The notes: generated by a model from the letters alone, not told the origin. A stretch of 64,000 nt of DNA from Daphnia carinata (GCF_022539665.2 NC_081336.1:8656778-8720777), one strand, 5' to 3'; positions 32,468 through 45,300 are shown, counted from the stretch's first letter. Made by a program: numbers and translations.

Positions 32468-33610
32468 CGATACCACTTGGTAAGAAAAGATAGCAGTACA
32501 ATTCTTTGCTGCATCATTTATTTCAATTATTGATGTCTCTTTGTTATCTTATTAACCTCTATTGGTTCCATTTGTGGAAAAAGTATTTGATGTCAAAGAC
32601 ATGGGAACTTGATATTTTTAATGCCATTTTGGTGGGACTTGGAAATGGAATCTTAACATTACCAGAGATTCCTCTAATCAAGTAATTGTGGGTAATTTGG
32701 TTGTCATAAAGGGTTTTAGCTAATGTTATTCAAAGCTTGTTTTTTTGTTTTAAGTCAATATATTTGAACATCTAATACCTTTCCATAGAAGATACAATGG
32801 AATTGAATGAACGTTTGATACAAGACATTCATTTTAGATTGGTAGCAAGACTAATAAGAAAATTGCTTGTTCTAGGTTACCAACTTGCTTGTGAGCAGGA
32901 ATTAGTAGCCATGAATGGCATTTTACATTAATTTTAATTCCAGGCAGACTAACATGTACCTCCGTTACTTTTAGGTTGTAGGCCATGGAATGTTGATCAG
33001 TGATCTCTGTGTGGAAATATACTTGACAGCAATAATTGGTCGAATATTCTAGGACTGTAAAAATACATTTGAAGAAATGCAGCAAAACCAATACTCTAGG
33101 TGAAATGACTGAAAGTGTTCCATAATTAGTTAACCCTTTAGTATATTTTGTATCTATTTATTTCCTTATCTAAACTTATTTATATGTATATATTGTAAGA
33201 TGAGGTCTAAATCCTTATTTTTATCATGCAGCGTAGAACAGAAAATGACTGAAACTGGAGCTATTTGATTAATACTTTTCATTCATACAGAGTTTGTGTT
33301 CAACTTTAGCCGGCTTTAGACGCTACACCAAGGTGTTCTACTTTAGTTGATGCATAAATGTTTAAATAATAAACGACAAGACTCCTAAAACTTGTACTTA
33401 TTTTTTCTTAAGTTGTAATTCTCTATCCATGACTTGTGCAATATTCTCACTTTAATCTGCAATTTACTTATGGTTAGTATGATTCTAAAATCGTATTCCA
33501 GTTATATACTCCGCAGTATATTATTACTCTCACCACATAGCAATGTATCATTACGTACAACAGTTGTATTACTTTATCACCTAAATTTACTACTAGTGTT
33601 TGATTTGTAG

Positions 33611-33680
33611 TTTCATTCGGGTATCGATCCCTGAACCTTCAGCGTGTATTACCGCTGCTCAACCATTGAGCTATAAGTTA
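33611..33680 (-). tRNA. tRNA-like sequence 1 (degenerate)
   Basis: A-box-like TAGCTCAATGGTTGAGC with a perfect GCTC/GAGC D stem, and a B-box-like GGTTC...ATCGATACCC. The 3' acceptor strand is damaged by a 4-bp deletion relative to the copy at 54943, which retains it. Confidence 0.4.
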
Positions 33681-33784
33681 CATACCAAAAATCACTATTA
33701 CTAGAAAATATAACAATAAAATTTAGTTAAGGGAATTTTTGTAAGCTCGTAAAAAAATATGTTAACCATATGCACTCAACGTAC

Positions 33785-33853
33785 GTGGTCTATAGCTTTG
33801 TGGTAGAGCATTGGTTTGTGGTTTTAAAGGCCTCGTGTTCAAATCTAATATGC
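33785..33853 (+). tRNA. tRNA-like sequence 2 (degenerate, GUG loop)
   Basis: TAGCTTTGTGGTAGAGC D arm, loop TTGTGGT (GUG if read as an anticodon loop) and GTTCAAATC T loop. Acceptor strands do not pair. Repeated at 55125. Confidence 0.35.
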
Positions 33854-33998
33854 AAATCCATTTATGTCTATCATAACTGAATATATCCCGAATACGAGTG
33901 AGCTAATATATATTTATCTTCAACCATGCAACAAAAATTATTCTAAGTGTAAATATGTTGTCCTTAATAGATTAAGAAAAACAGACAAAGTGAAAATA

Positions 33999-34072
33999 GG
34001 GTTCATAGCTCTCTGGTTGAGCATCGGCATTGTACGCCGGAAGTTAAGGGTTCAACTCCAAAACGAATCAAT
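33999..34072 (+). tRNA. tRNA-like sequence 3 (Thr-type UGU anticodon loop)
   Basis: D arm GCTC/GAGC; anticodon arm TCGGC-ATTGTAC-GCCGG (five pairs, U33 kept, UGU anticodon); GGGTTCAACTCC T arm. The acceptor stem does not pair. Copy at 55360 has an even better anticodon stem. Confidence 0.4.
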
Positions 34073-34299
34073 AATACAAATAATAGATTCAATAGAAACA
34101 ATGTATAAAAATAGGTATATACATTCAAATATATCAAGCACTATGCAAACATTTTCCATGTGTTGGAATACATGTGCATCACTATAATCTATGTCGAAAG
34201 AGTTTAACGCCTACGACTAAAATCCGTTGTAAAATATACCAGTTTCTAATTACTCAGTAAAGAGGAACATAGCTTATTTATAGAATTTTTTACTAATTA

Positions 34300-34495
34300 C
34301 TATAGAAACCGTTGGCAAAATATCCGTTCGCGTGCTTCGCACGAAGTTTCCCAACTCGACTGGCCCCGTGGAATCGTGACACCTGGGAAGGTAGGAAGCC
34401 TGTGGAATCGGAAACCTGACTTGGATTCGAACCAGAAACCCTCGAGTTGGGAAGCGGGTGCCTTGCCTTTCTAGCATCTGCCCCCCTATATACCC
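34300..34495 (-). repeat. tRNA-headed SINE-like sequence (copy 1)
   Basis: The minus strand begins GGGGGGCAGATGCTAG with a tRNA-like D arm and strong B box GGTTCGAATCC, then a unique-looking body (GTCACGATTCCACGGGGCCA..., GTGCGAAGCACGCGAACGG) ending in an A-rich stretch (TAATTAGTAAAAAATTC). Structure fits a tRNA-derived SINE. Present again at 55667-55862. Confidence 0.5.
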
Positions 34496-34763
34496 CCATT
34501 GGGATTAGGTTTTCTATTGACTCGTCGGCATAGCTAGAAATAAATTATTGCTTTATTTTTACAAATTGAAAAATTTACTTGTATATAACCACATACTACG
34601 ATATGTTCTTCTTCTGACTTGTATTATTTCACTTTATCAAGTGAGATCCTTGTGATGTTGATTATACACACTTCTGCTTAAGCCTCATTAGCTTTACTCA
34701 TTCAAGGTTTCATATGAAGGGAATTTTCACGAATGAGTTTGTTACCACATTAGAATATAATTT

Positions 34764-34833
34764 GACTGTTTTGGGGATCGAACACCAAATCTTCAGCATA
34801 CCGCGCCGATGCTCAACCGTTGAGCCATGAGTC
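34764..34833 (-). tRNA. tRNA-like sequence 5 (Thr-type GGU anticodon loop)
   Basis: Cloverleaf: acceptor GACTCAT with AACAGTC (GACT/AGTC retained), D stem GCTC/GAGC, anticodon arm TCGGC-GCGGTAT-GCTGA (GGU; position 33 is C, which is atypical), T loop TTCGATC. The copy at 56254 pairs better in the acceptor. Confidence 0.45.
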
Positions 34834-34960
34834 AGATGTTTTACGTTACGCGTTTGCAAGTAAATTCAAGGTAACTTCTTTACACTTGCAATAATAATTC
34901 ACAGTAACGCGAATTAATTATTAAACCGCTTGTACACCAGGTAGTTAATTGCTATTTTCA

Positions 34961-35026
34961 GTGCAGATTTGAACCTTAGCATGGCATACGTAGCCGACGC
35001 TCAACCATTGAGCCGTGTATCACATG
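34961..35026 (-). tRNA. tRNA-like sequence 6 (Thr-type CGU anticodon loop)
   Basis: D arm GGCTCAATGGTTGAGC, anticodon arm TCGGC-TACGTAT-GCCAT (two pairs lost here, all five present in the copy at 56451), T-loop GGTTCAAATC. Acceptor weak. Confidence 0.4.
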
Positions 35027-35188
35027 TTTGTTGCTTACACAATATTTGTTTTCTCACTTGGAGGATTAGTGAAACTTGCATTAGATCTAATGAAGTGAAG
35101 GAAAACATTTATGATAACCATCAAAGTTCTACTATTCAACTATTAAATTTTTTGGATAAATTGCATACATTGTTAAAGTTGACTCTAC

Positions 35189-35252
35189 AATGTTCCGAAC
35201 CATGTACTTCCGACATTCTAAGACGACGCCCAACCATTGGGCCATAATTCAC
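35189..35252 (-). tRNA. tRNA-like sequence 7 (degenerate)
   Basis: D arm GCCC-AATGGTT-GGGC, anticodon-type loop TTAGAAT, T arm GGTTCGGAAC. The acceptor does not pair. Repeated at 56681. Confidence 0.35.
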
Positions 35253-35424
35253 ACAATATTAGGAGCCATCTTTTCTTATAATTTAAAGGCAACCTGTAAC
35301 ACTTAGAATTATTTAGTAGCATATCGTTCAATGTAAATTAATATTTTGCTTCCAAATCCCTCTACAACAAATTTAACAAATGGCAATATTTTTCTTCAAT
35401 TTCGTGATATCAACGCACCTTCGT

Positions 35425-35492
35425 CTTGAGGGTTGAACCTAAGACTTTTAGTTTCGTAAACAGACGCTCTACGTTATACCCTGTTGCTTATG
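35425..35492 (-). tRNA. tRNA-like sequence 8 (degenerate)
   Basis: GGGTATAACGTAGAGCG A-box-like region, loop TTACGAA, and GGTTCAACCC B box. Stems are mostly broken. Repeated at 56920. Confidence 0.3.
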
Positions 35493-35660
35493 TTTTTATT
35501 GAAATCGAGTGTAATATGACGTTATGACTAACGCGTAAGGGCAGTAAAATGCGTTTAGAATGGTTACAAAAAATCCCGCTACGAACGCCACGGGTAACGT
35601 AGCCCATAATCGTGGAAAAAAATAAGCCCGTACACCTTAACATACAAATCTCTAATTACA

Positions 35661-37799
35661 GGAGTAGAGGGTTTGTAAACACTAGAAGTTAAGTGATTAC
35701 ATAGACCGCCTTTCCTTGTAACCTGGAGTTTGAATGTCGAGAGCAGCAGCGCTGAGATGATGAAAGTCAAAACTATGTTTTCCAGCACTTCGTCTGCTTT
35801 GCAACTGTTAACGCACTTAAAAACTGCTACTGGTTTTATATTATTTTGCTTCTAGACTAAGGCAATGCATTTTTAAAAATTATAGTTTGTCTTTCTTGCT
35901 CTCAGTTAAAGTAAGCAGTGGGCTTAAAGTAATGTCCGTTACTCCCACGTAATAATTCGTAGTACCCTTGGGGAAACAAGTTTTTGGCCACCTTTGTCAA
36001 CGAGACAATAACTACAATGATGAAGCCCACCGTTATTGACTATATTTTACGATATTCCAAAGTTTTAAAATGTTAAATTATTTTTTTTATTTTATGAAAT
36101 TTCTAAATCTTTCGGGCCTTCTTCAACTAAAAGTATATCTAAGAGTCCTTTGAGCGTAGATCTCGCAACGCTGCACTCATACCCACCCTTTCAAAATGGA
36201 AGCGATCCTCTCTGGGAACTGAGAACCGCTCTTGTAAAGAATGGGAGACGCAAGCACGGAAGCCTTGTGTCTCGTGATAAATTTGCTTTTGAAAATTTAA
36301 GGTTTAATAAGATGGCGATAATGCGTTCATTATTTCATGTGCCCCAAGTGCTTTTGCATTTTCGAGTAGGAAGTGAAGGAACTAATTTTTGCTCGTACAC
36401 GCTGTGTACTATGTTTGCAAAAACTAGAAGGTATAAACTTGCTTACTTAAGTTGCCGTTACCATTGGCCGTTTTTCTATGATAATTAGATGACCTTTAAA
36501 AAACATGAAATTCTTTTATTCTAAAATTAATTTTCTTAAAATTAATTTAAATTTTGTTTATTTGAGTATGCACTCTTAGTGCCATTTGCAAAGCCTCATG
36601 TAAGGTAGAAACAATTAGTTTTAATATGAACTTAAGCACTGCAGCAAAACAATAATATGCCAGATAGAAGTTGTCGAAAGAAGAAAAACAGAAAGAACAT
36701 ATGACCCCAAATAGAAGTTGTCGAAAGAAAAAAGAATGAAATAACATTTGACAACATCATTAGCAATATGATTGAGTTGAGATGTAATTGGTTTACTGGC
36801 TGAAGCATACATCCTCAATTATCATTGTTATGCTACAGAAGACTGGAATTATCTCATTTATGTAGAAAATGTTATTACTGCAGAAAACCATTAATACTGT
36901 TGACTAGTTGACTTTTCATAATCACTTGTTTGCTACGTCTTTGGATTTGTGAATTATGCTGTTTGATTTCTTCCATCACAATTAGGGGAAGGAGCTTCAA
37001 AGGAACCTAACTAGTGCACCATTGCCAAAAGTGATTTGTAGCATGAGGATATCTTCTTCTGGATATTTCATTTTCTAATCAATTGTAAGAAACACTAATT
37101 TATCAGCCAATTCTTAAAGACAATGTTTATCTGATTTTGTTCTATTGCATTTTAATATTGTCAAGAATAATGAAGATTCTGGGAACGAAGTCAAGTATCT
37201 TCTCTCAATATGGCACCATGTTACCCAGATTTTTAAAATACTTGTGAAATGGCTCATCTTTCAATAAGGTATAAGTTTTGCTGTTATTTTCCATATGCTC
37301 CTTTGTGTTTAACCACTTGAAAATGTTCTTTCTTCCTCAATGAACTAGCATCATGATCCACCGAATCTGAGAAGACATTGAGTTCACCATTAAAAGAAAT
37401 TTGGCATGCTTGGTGAGTGAATAGCTACTATTCATTTGACATTTTCCATTCATTCATGCAGATGCCACAAAATAATCTATATACATTCACTTCTATTTTT
37501 TCCGTCAGAACATGTTCCATGAAGGTGTCTATTTTGGCTTGAGCCTTTGGAATCAACACAGGAAACCAATTTACTTTCTTGACTGTAAAGGATTCTAGTT
37601 TGACTTCGACATCTTGAGATGTGATGTTGCCCATTGAGGTAAGCTTAACTATTACAAGATCCCATGTAAAATGTTTTCCTCTTTTTGTTTTAATTATTTG
37701 TTGCAAAATGTATTTGGCACAAATTCTTCTACTATTTGCAGTATATACCATTGCTTACGTACGTACTTACGTATACTTGTATATGTATTAAATTTACAG
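35661..37799. other. Unique spacer between the duplicated units; nothing firmly recognised
   Basis: Not shared with the duplicons. Contains an imperfect tandem duplication at about 36655-36735 (two copies of AGAAGTTGTCGAAAGAA) and a minus-strand frame at 37428-37751 (DVEVKLESFTVKKVNWFPVL...) of unknown nature. Confidence 0.3.
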
Positions 37800-38498
37800 A
37801 AAAATGCTGTGTTGTCGTACGAAGCTGATGCTGCCATGAAAATACGGCGTCTTCCACAAACTTCGCTGCAGTTTTTGAGCGGATTTCCTTGCAGTGCTGT
37901 TCTGACAGTCACTTTACCTAAAATTTGGTGAATAACTTTGTTCCTACTTATCAAAAAATTTTCTACTCCCATTTCCATATTTTTGAAGAATTTTACACGT
38001 TTTAGGTTCGTTTGGTACACCCAGAACGGTTGTCTTTTTTCACGTTCCTGTCCTGTTTTTACGCGCAATGACCGAATAATTCCCTGTCATTTTGATTGGG
38101 ATTATGATTAAATTTGGGTAATGAAAAAGTCATGGCAAAAGATGTGAAATCTGGGAAGTCACAAGATATTTACAATTTAGGAAAAATGGCTATTATCTTG
38201 TGTTTTGGTGTGGGAAGGTCCATCCGTGAAGAACCTCAGCCGCGCACAGAGTTTATCGTTTTCCATTTTACTCTGGTGAAATAATTGAACTTGTTTACTC
38301 CCCATGAGGTATGAATTAAGAAAACTCGAGCAATTACAATTTATGGTGTGTTAATGTTTCATATTCTATCATCTTTGAAATGTTGATCTATTCAATCTTT
38401 TGATGATAGGACAGATTTGTCATCGATGTGTCCGAGTTGCGGCGCTTTGTTTGTCCGTACAAGAATTCAATTTTCGAGTTGCTTAGTACCATACGCAG
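37800..38498 (+). CDS. Putative internal exons of an unrecognised gene
   Basis: Block 37800-37927 (acceptor TTTACAG, donor AATTTG|GTGAAT) reads KNAVLSYEADAAMKIRRLPQ then TSLQFLSGFPCSAVLT. Block 38410-38498 (acceptor GATAG, donor ACGCAG|GTGAGT) reads DRFVIDVSELRRFVCPYKNS then IFELLSTIR. Both look like genuine coding exons, but neither the family nor the flanking exons are identified. A decayed version of the 27317 exon follows at about 38580-38680. Confidence 0.3.
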
Positions 38499-39371
38499 GT
38501 GAGTGATTTTGTTTACGTTAAAATGAGATGGAGTGCAGTAATTATTTCGTAATCTGTAGAAAATTTTTGACTACTTTCACTGGACACTCCTTCATACACT
38601 GAACTGACTCAACCAGTAACCATCTAGTCACAGTTCTTATACACTTAATGGAGCAACATGACCTTCCGGATAACAGGTAAGTGTTAATTATTCCCTATTC
38701 GGCGTGTTTTAAATCCTTCCTATCGTATGGACGCGGATGTTTCAAATGCAGTCATACTGCCAGGTGTTGCCCAACAGTGTTTCTCATTGTGGCAATTGGT
38801 TTCCGTTAAGAGGGGAAATGGTAGCGCAGTTTAGTGTTATCAATTCAAGGGATTTTTCACACTTTCAGATATTCCTGTTGATGGTACTCAGCTAGCTAGC
38901 CACAACCACTCCAAGCACCTTAGTTGATGTTTTGTCACTGAAAGCAAAGAAATAACTTAAACTTTAATGTACTGAAAATTGTATTGCTACTGAAGTAATT
39001 GTGTATTGATAGCTTTTGAATCCCGGATTTTATAGGCCGCCTTACAATTTTATCTGATTAAACAAACACGGCAAAAAAAAATAGTACAAGTAAACAAACC
39101 ATCGCAATCGGTGCTTGGAGAGGTGCATGCAGATCTTTGGGCTCTGTACAGAGCTGACAGCTTTGTAGTTTTCCTTGTACAATAGCAATTTAGGATTTAG
39201 CATTGCCATTGTGGGTTCGGTTGTGAAATTCTAATCAGTCGTCGTAGTAGGCATTGTTTTGGGCTTGGATTTAGTTGGTGTAACTAATGCAAAAGGCATT
39301 GTCGTTTTCGTGTGATCAGTTGTAGAAAGCGAATTCGTCGTTATTGTTGTTTATCATTCTTATCTACTACC

Positions 39372-42300
39372 CTATTCTTGTAGTGGATTCAGTCGACGTT
39401 TTTGAGGATTCAATCGACGTCGTTGTGAATTCAGTCGGCGTGATGATGCTTTCATTCGACGTTGAGGTGGATTCAGTCGACGTCGTTGTGGATTCAGTCG
39501 ACGTCGTTGTGGATTCAGTCGACGTCGTTGTGGATTCAGTCGACGTCGTTGTGGATTCAGTTGACGTCGTTGTGGATTCAGTTGACGTGGTAGATTTAGT
39601 TGACTTTGTTGTGCATCAATCGACAACGTTGTGGATTCAATCGATGTTGTAGATTCAGTTGACGTCGTTGTGGGTTCAGCTGACGTGGTGGGCTCAGTTG
39701 ATGTCGTTGAATCCGTTGAAGTTGTTGTGGTTTCCATCAACGTTGTTGTGCGTTCAGTTGACGACGTTGTGGGCTCATTCGGCGTTGTGGGCGTAGTAGA
39801 TTCAATTGACTTCGTTGTGCCCTCAATTGACGTTGTTGTAGATTCCGTTGACGTGGTTGTGGGCTCAGTTGATGTCGTTGTAGATTCAGTTAACGTTGTT
39901 GTGGGGTAGGTGGACGTCGTTGTTGATTCCGTAGACGTTGTGGGCTCAGTCAACGTCGTTGTAGATTCAGTTGAAGTCGTGGTGGGCTCAGTTGAAGTCG
40001 TGGTGGGCTCAGTTGACGTCGTTGTAGGCTCAGTTGACGTCGTTGTAGGCTCAGTTGACGTCGTTGTAGGCTCAGTTGACGTCGTTGTGGGTTCAGTCGA
40101 TGTGGATTGAGTTGACGTCGTTGTTGGCTCGGTTGACATCGTTGTAGATTCAGTTGACGTCGTTGTGGGCTCAGTTGACATTGTTGTGGACTCAGTTGAC
40201 GTCGTCGTGGGCTCAGTCGATGTCGTCGTGGGCTCAGTCGACGTCGTCGTGGGCTCAGTCGACGTCGTCGTGGATTCATTTGTCGATGTAGATTCAGTTG
40301 AAGTCGTTGTTGGCTCAGTTGATGTGGATTGAATTGACGTCGTTGTTGGCTCGGTTGACGTCGTTGTGGGCTCAGTTGAAGTCGTTGTGGGCTCAGTTGA
40401 CGTCGTTGTTGATTCCGAAGACGTTTTTGTGGGCTCAGTTGACGTCGTTGTGGACTCAGTTGACGTCGTTGTAGATTCAGTTGAAGTCGTTGTTGATTCA
40501 GTCGACGCCTTTGTAGATTCAGTAGACGCCGTTGTTGGCTCAGTTGATGTCGTTGTGGATTCGGTTGACGTCGTTGTTGATTCAGTCGACGTCGTTGTGG
40601 GCTCAGTTGATGTCGTTGTGGGCTCAGATGACGTCGTAGTGGGCTCAGATGACGTAGTGGATTCAGTCGACGTCGTTGTGGGCTCAGTTGACGTCGTCGT
40701 GGGCTCAGTCGATGTGGATTGAGTTGACGTCGTTGTTGGCTCGGTTGACGTCGTAGATTCAGTTGACGTCGTTGTGGGCTCAGTTGACGTCGTCGTGGGC
40801 TCAGTCGACGTCGTCGTGGGCTCATTCGACGTCGTCGTGGATTCAGTTGTCGATGTAGATTCAGTTGTCGATGTAGATTCAGGTGACGTCGTTGTGGGCT
40901 CAGTCGATGTGGATTGAATTGACGTCGTTGTTGGCTCGGTTGACGTCGTTGTGGGCTCGGTTGACGTCGTTGTGGGCTCAGTTGAAGTCGTTGTGGGCTC
41001 AGTTGACGTCGTTGTAGATTCAGTTGAAGTCGTTGTGGGCTCAGATGACGTAGTGGATTCAGTCGACGTCGATGTGGGCTCAGTCGACGTCGTTGTAGAT
41101 TCAGTAGACGTCTTTGTTGGCTCAGTTGACGTCGTTGTGGATTCGGTTGACGTCGTTGTTGATTCAGTCGACGTCGTTGTGGGCTCAGATGACGTAGTGG
41201 ATTCAGTCGACGTCGATGTGGGCTCAGTCGACGTCGTTGTAGATTCAGTCGACGTCGTTGTTGGCTCAGTTGAAGTCGTTGGCTCAGTTGAAGTCGTTGA
41301 TTCAGTAGACGTCGTTGTGGATTCAGTCGATGGGGATTGAGTTGACGTCGTTGTTGGCTCGGTTGATGTTGTAGATTCAGTTGACGTCGTTGTAGGCTCA
41401 GTCGACGTCGTTGTAGATTCAGTAGACGTCGTTGTTGGCTCAGTTGACGTCGTTGTGGATTCGGATGACGTCGTTGTGGATTCGGTTGACGCTGTTGTTG
41501 GCCCAGTTGACGTCGTTTTGGGCTCAGTCGATGTGGATTGAGTTGACGTCGTTGTTGGCTCGGTTGACGTCGTTGTAGATTCAGTTGACGTCGTTGTGGG
41601 CTCAGTCGTTGTAGATTCAGTTGACGTCGTTGTTGATTCTGTTGACGTCGTTGTGGGCTCAGTCGACGTCGTTGTGGGCTCAGTCGATGTCGTTGTGGGC
41701 TCAGTCGATGTCGTTGTGGGGTCAGTTGACGTCGTGGAGGGCTCAGTTGACGTCGTTGTGGGCTCAGTCGATGTGGATTGAGTTGTCGTCGTTGTTGGCT
41801 CTGTTGACGTTGTTGTGGGCTCAGTTGAAGTCGTTGTGGGCTCAGTCGACGTCGTTGTTGATTCAGTCGACGTCGTTGTGGGGTCAGTTGATGTCGTTGT
41901 GGGCTCAGTTGAGGTTGTTGTTGGCTCAGTTGAGGTTGTTGTTGGCTCAGTTGAAGTCGTTGTTGGCTCAGTTGAAGTCGTTGATTCAGTAGACGTCGTT
42001 GTGGGCTCAATCGATGTGGATTGAGTTGTCGTCGTTGGCTCGGTTGACGTCGTTGTAGATTCAGTTGACGTCGTTGTGGGCTCAGTCGATGTCGTTGTGG
42101 GCTCTGTCGACGTCGTTGTGGGCTCAGATGACGTCGTTGTTGGCTCAGTTGACGTCGTTGTTGATTCAGTCGACGTCGTTGTGGGCTCAGTCGATGTGGA
42201 TTGAGTTGACGTCGTTGTGGATTCGGTTGACGTCATAGTGGGCTCAGTTGACGTCGTTGTGGGCTCAGTTGACGTCGTTGTGGGCTCAGTTGACGTCGTT

Positions 42301-45300
42301 GTGGGCTCAGTTGACGTCGTCGTGGGCTCAGTCGACGTCGTCTTGGGCTCAGTCGACGTCGTCGTGGGCTCAGATGACGTCGTTGTTGGCTCAGTTGACG
42401 TCGTTGTTGGCTCAGTTAACGTCGTTGTGGGCTCAGTTGACGTCGTCGTGGGTTCAGTTGACGTTGTAGTGGATTCAGTTGACGTCGTTGTGGGCTCGAT
42501 CAATGTGGATTGAGTTGTCGTCGTTGGCTCGGTTGACGTCGTTGTAGATTCAGTTGACGTCGTTGCGGGCTCAGTCGACGTCGTTGTGGGCCCAGATGAC
42601 GTCGTTGTTGGCTCAGTTGACGTCGGTGTTGATTCAGTCGACGTCGTTGTGGGCTCAGTCGATGTGGATTGAGTTGACGTCGTTGTGGATTCGGTTGACG
42701 TCGTAGTGGGCTCAGTCGACGTCGTCGTGGGCTCAGTTGACGTCGTTGTGGATTCAGTTGTCGATGTAGATTCAGTTGACGTCGTTGTGGGCTCAGTCGA
42801 TGTGGATTGAATTGACGTCGTTGTTGGCTCGGTTGACGTCGTTGTAGATTCAGTCGACGTCGTTGTGGGCTCAGTTGATGTCGTGGGCTCAGTTGATGTC
42901 GTTGTGGATTCAGTCGACGTCGTTGTGGGCTCAGTCGACGTCGTTGTGGGCTCAGTTGAAGTCGTTGTGGATTCGGTTGACGTTGTAGATTCAGTTGTCG
43001 TCGTTGTGGGCTCAGTTGACGTCGTTGTGGATTCGGATGACGTCGTTGTGGATTCGGTTGACGTTGTTGTAGATTCAGTTGATGTTGTGGGCTCAGTCGA
43101 TGTGGATTGAGTTGACGTCGTTGTGGGCTCAGTTGACGTTGTTGTGGGCCCAGTTGACGTCGTTGTAGGCTCAGTTGACGTCGTTGTAGGCTCAGTTGAC
43201 GTCGCTGTGGGCTCAGTTGATGTGGATTGAGTTGACGTTGTTGTTGGTTCAGTTGGCGTCGTTGTGGGCTCAGTTGAAGTCGTTGTTGGCTCAGTCGATG
43301 TTGTTGACTCTGTTGACGTCGTTGTAGATTCAGTTGAAGTTGTTGTTGATTCAGTCGACGTCGTTGTAGATTCAGTAGACGTCGTTATTGGCTCAGTCGA
43401 CGTCGTTGTAGATTCAGTTGACGTCGTTGTGGGCTCAGTTGACGTCGTTGTGGGCTCAGTTGACGTCGTGGTGGGCTCAGTCGATGTGGATTGAGTTGAC
43501 GTCGTTGTTGTCTCTATTGACGTCGTTGTAGGCAGAGTTAACGTCGTTGTAGATTCAGATGACGTTGTAGATTCAGTAGACGTCGTTGTTGGTTCAGTTG
43601 ACGTCGTTGTTGGTTCAGTTGACGTCGTTGTGAGCTCAGTTGATGTTGTGGGCTCAGTTGATGTCGTAATGGGCTCAGTTGACGTCGTAGTGGGCTCAGT
43701 CGACGTCGTTGTGGGCTCAGTCGACGTCGTCGTGGGCTCAGTCGACGTCGTCGTGGGCTCAGTCGACGTCGTCGTGGGCTCAGTCGACGTCGTCGTGGGC
43801 TCAGTCGACGTCGTCGTGGGCTCAGTCGTCGTGGGCTCAGTCGACGTCGTCGTGGGCTCAGTCGATGTGGATTGAGTTGACGTCGTTGTTGGCTCTATTG
43901 ACGTCGTTGTTTGCTCTGTTGACGTCGTTGTGGGCTCAGTTGACGTCGTTGTGGGCTCAGTTGACGTCGTTGTGGGCTCAGTTGACGTTGTTGTGGGCTC
44001 AGTTGAAGTCGTTGGCTCAGTTGACGTCGTTGTGGGCTCAGTTGACGTCGTAGTTGGCTCAGTTGACGTCGTTGTGGGCCCAGTCGACGTCGTCGTGGGC
44101 TCAGTCGATGTGGATGTGGGCTCAGTCGACGTCGTTGTGGGCTCAGTCGATGTGGATTGAGTTGACGTCGTTGTTGGCTCTGTTGACGTCGTTGTTGGCT
44201 CTGTTGACGTCGTTGTTGGCTCTGTTGACGTCGTTGTGGGCTTAGTCGACGTCGTCGTGGGCTCAGTCGACGTCGTCGTGGGCTCAGTCGATGTGGGCTC
44301 AGTTGACGTCGTGGTGGGCTCAGTCGATGTGGATTGAGTTGACGTTGTTGTTGGTTCAGTTGGCGTCGTTGTAGGCTGAGTTAACGTCGTTGTAGATTCA
44401 GTTGACGTTGTAGATTCAGTTGACGTCGTTGTTGGTTCAGTTGACGTCGTTGTGGGCTCAGTTGACGTCGTTGTGGGCTCAGTTGACGTCGTTGTGGGCT
44501 CAGTTGACGTCGTTGTGGGCTCAGTTGACGTTGTTGTGGGCTCAGTTGAAGTCGTTGGCTCAGTTGACGTCGTTGTGGGCTCAGTTGACGTCGTAGTTGG
44601 CTCAGTTGACGTCGTTGTGGGCCCAGTCGACGTCGTTGTAGATTCAGTTGACGTCGTTGTTGGCTCAGTTGACGTCGTTGTGGGCTCAGTTGACGTTGTT
44701 GTGGGCTCAGTTGAAGTCGTTGGCTCAGTTGACGTCGTTGTGGGCTCAGTTGACGTCGTTGTAGATTCAGTCGATGTCGTTGTGGGCTCAGTCGACGTCG
44801 TTGTGGGCCCAGTCGACGTCGATGTGGGCTCAGTCGACGTCGTTGTGGGCCCTGTCGACGTCGATGTGGGCTCAGTCGACGTCGTTGTGGGCTCAGTCGA
44901 TGTGGATTGAGTTGACGTCGTTGTTGGCTCTGTTGACGTCGTTGTGGGCTCAGTCGATGTGGATTGAGTTGACGTCGTTGTTGGCTCTGTTGACGTCGTT
45001 GTGGGCTCAGTAGAAGTCGTAGATTCAGTTGACGTCGTCGTTGATTCCGTTGACGTCGTTGTAGGCTGAGTTGACGTGTTGGTGGGTTCAGTTGACGTCG
45101 TTGTGGGCTCAGTCGATGTAGATTTAGTTGACGTCGTTGTGGGCTTAGTTGTTGTTGTCGTAGCTACGGTCGTTGCAGAAACGGTTGTCGTTGTAGTCTC
45201 AGTTGTTGGCGTGGGAGCAATTGTAGTTGTAGCGGTCGCAGTTGAAGTTGTCGTAGGGGGTTCAGTTATAGTTGTCGTAGTGGACGCAGTTGTAGTTGGC

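Larger units (their letters stand above)
26985..35660. repeat. Segmental duplication, copy 1 (mucin B duplicon)
   Basis: From about 26985 (CAATGCTTTCAAATGCCAC) to 35660 (CTCTAATTACA) the sequence is nearly identical to 48842-57240 in the same orientation, then diverges abruptly. Differences are mainly indels: a 784-bp inverted-repeat element present only here, fewer mucin repeats here, a 31-bp tandem duplication at about 49428 and an about 95-bp one at about 57080 present only in copy 2, and a tRNA-like insertion at 55937 in copy 2. Confidence 0.93.

Noticed and set aside
33611-35492. Nuclear copies of mitochondrial tRNAs
   Set aside because: The sequences have canonical nuclear-type TTCAA/TTCGA T loops and B boxes and no adjoining mitochondrial protein or rRNA sequence.
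39950-42010. Minus-strand Gln/Arg/Leu-rich frame (LSPQRRQLN...) within mucin C
   Set aside because: An alternative frame of the same 21-bp repeat. The Thr frame is continuous with the signal-peptide exon for over 2,200 codons.
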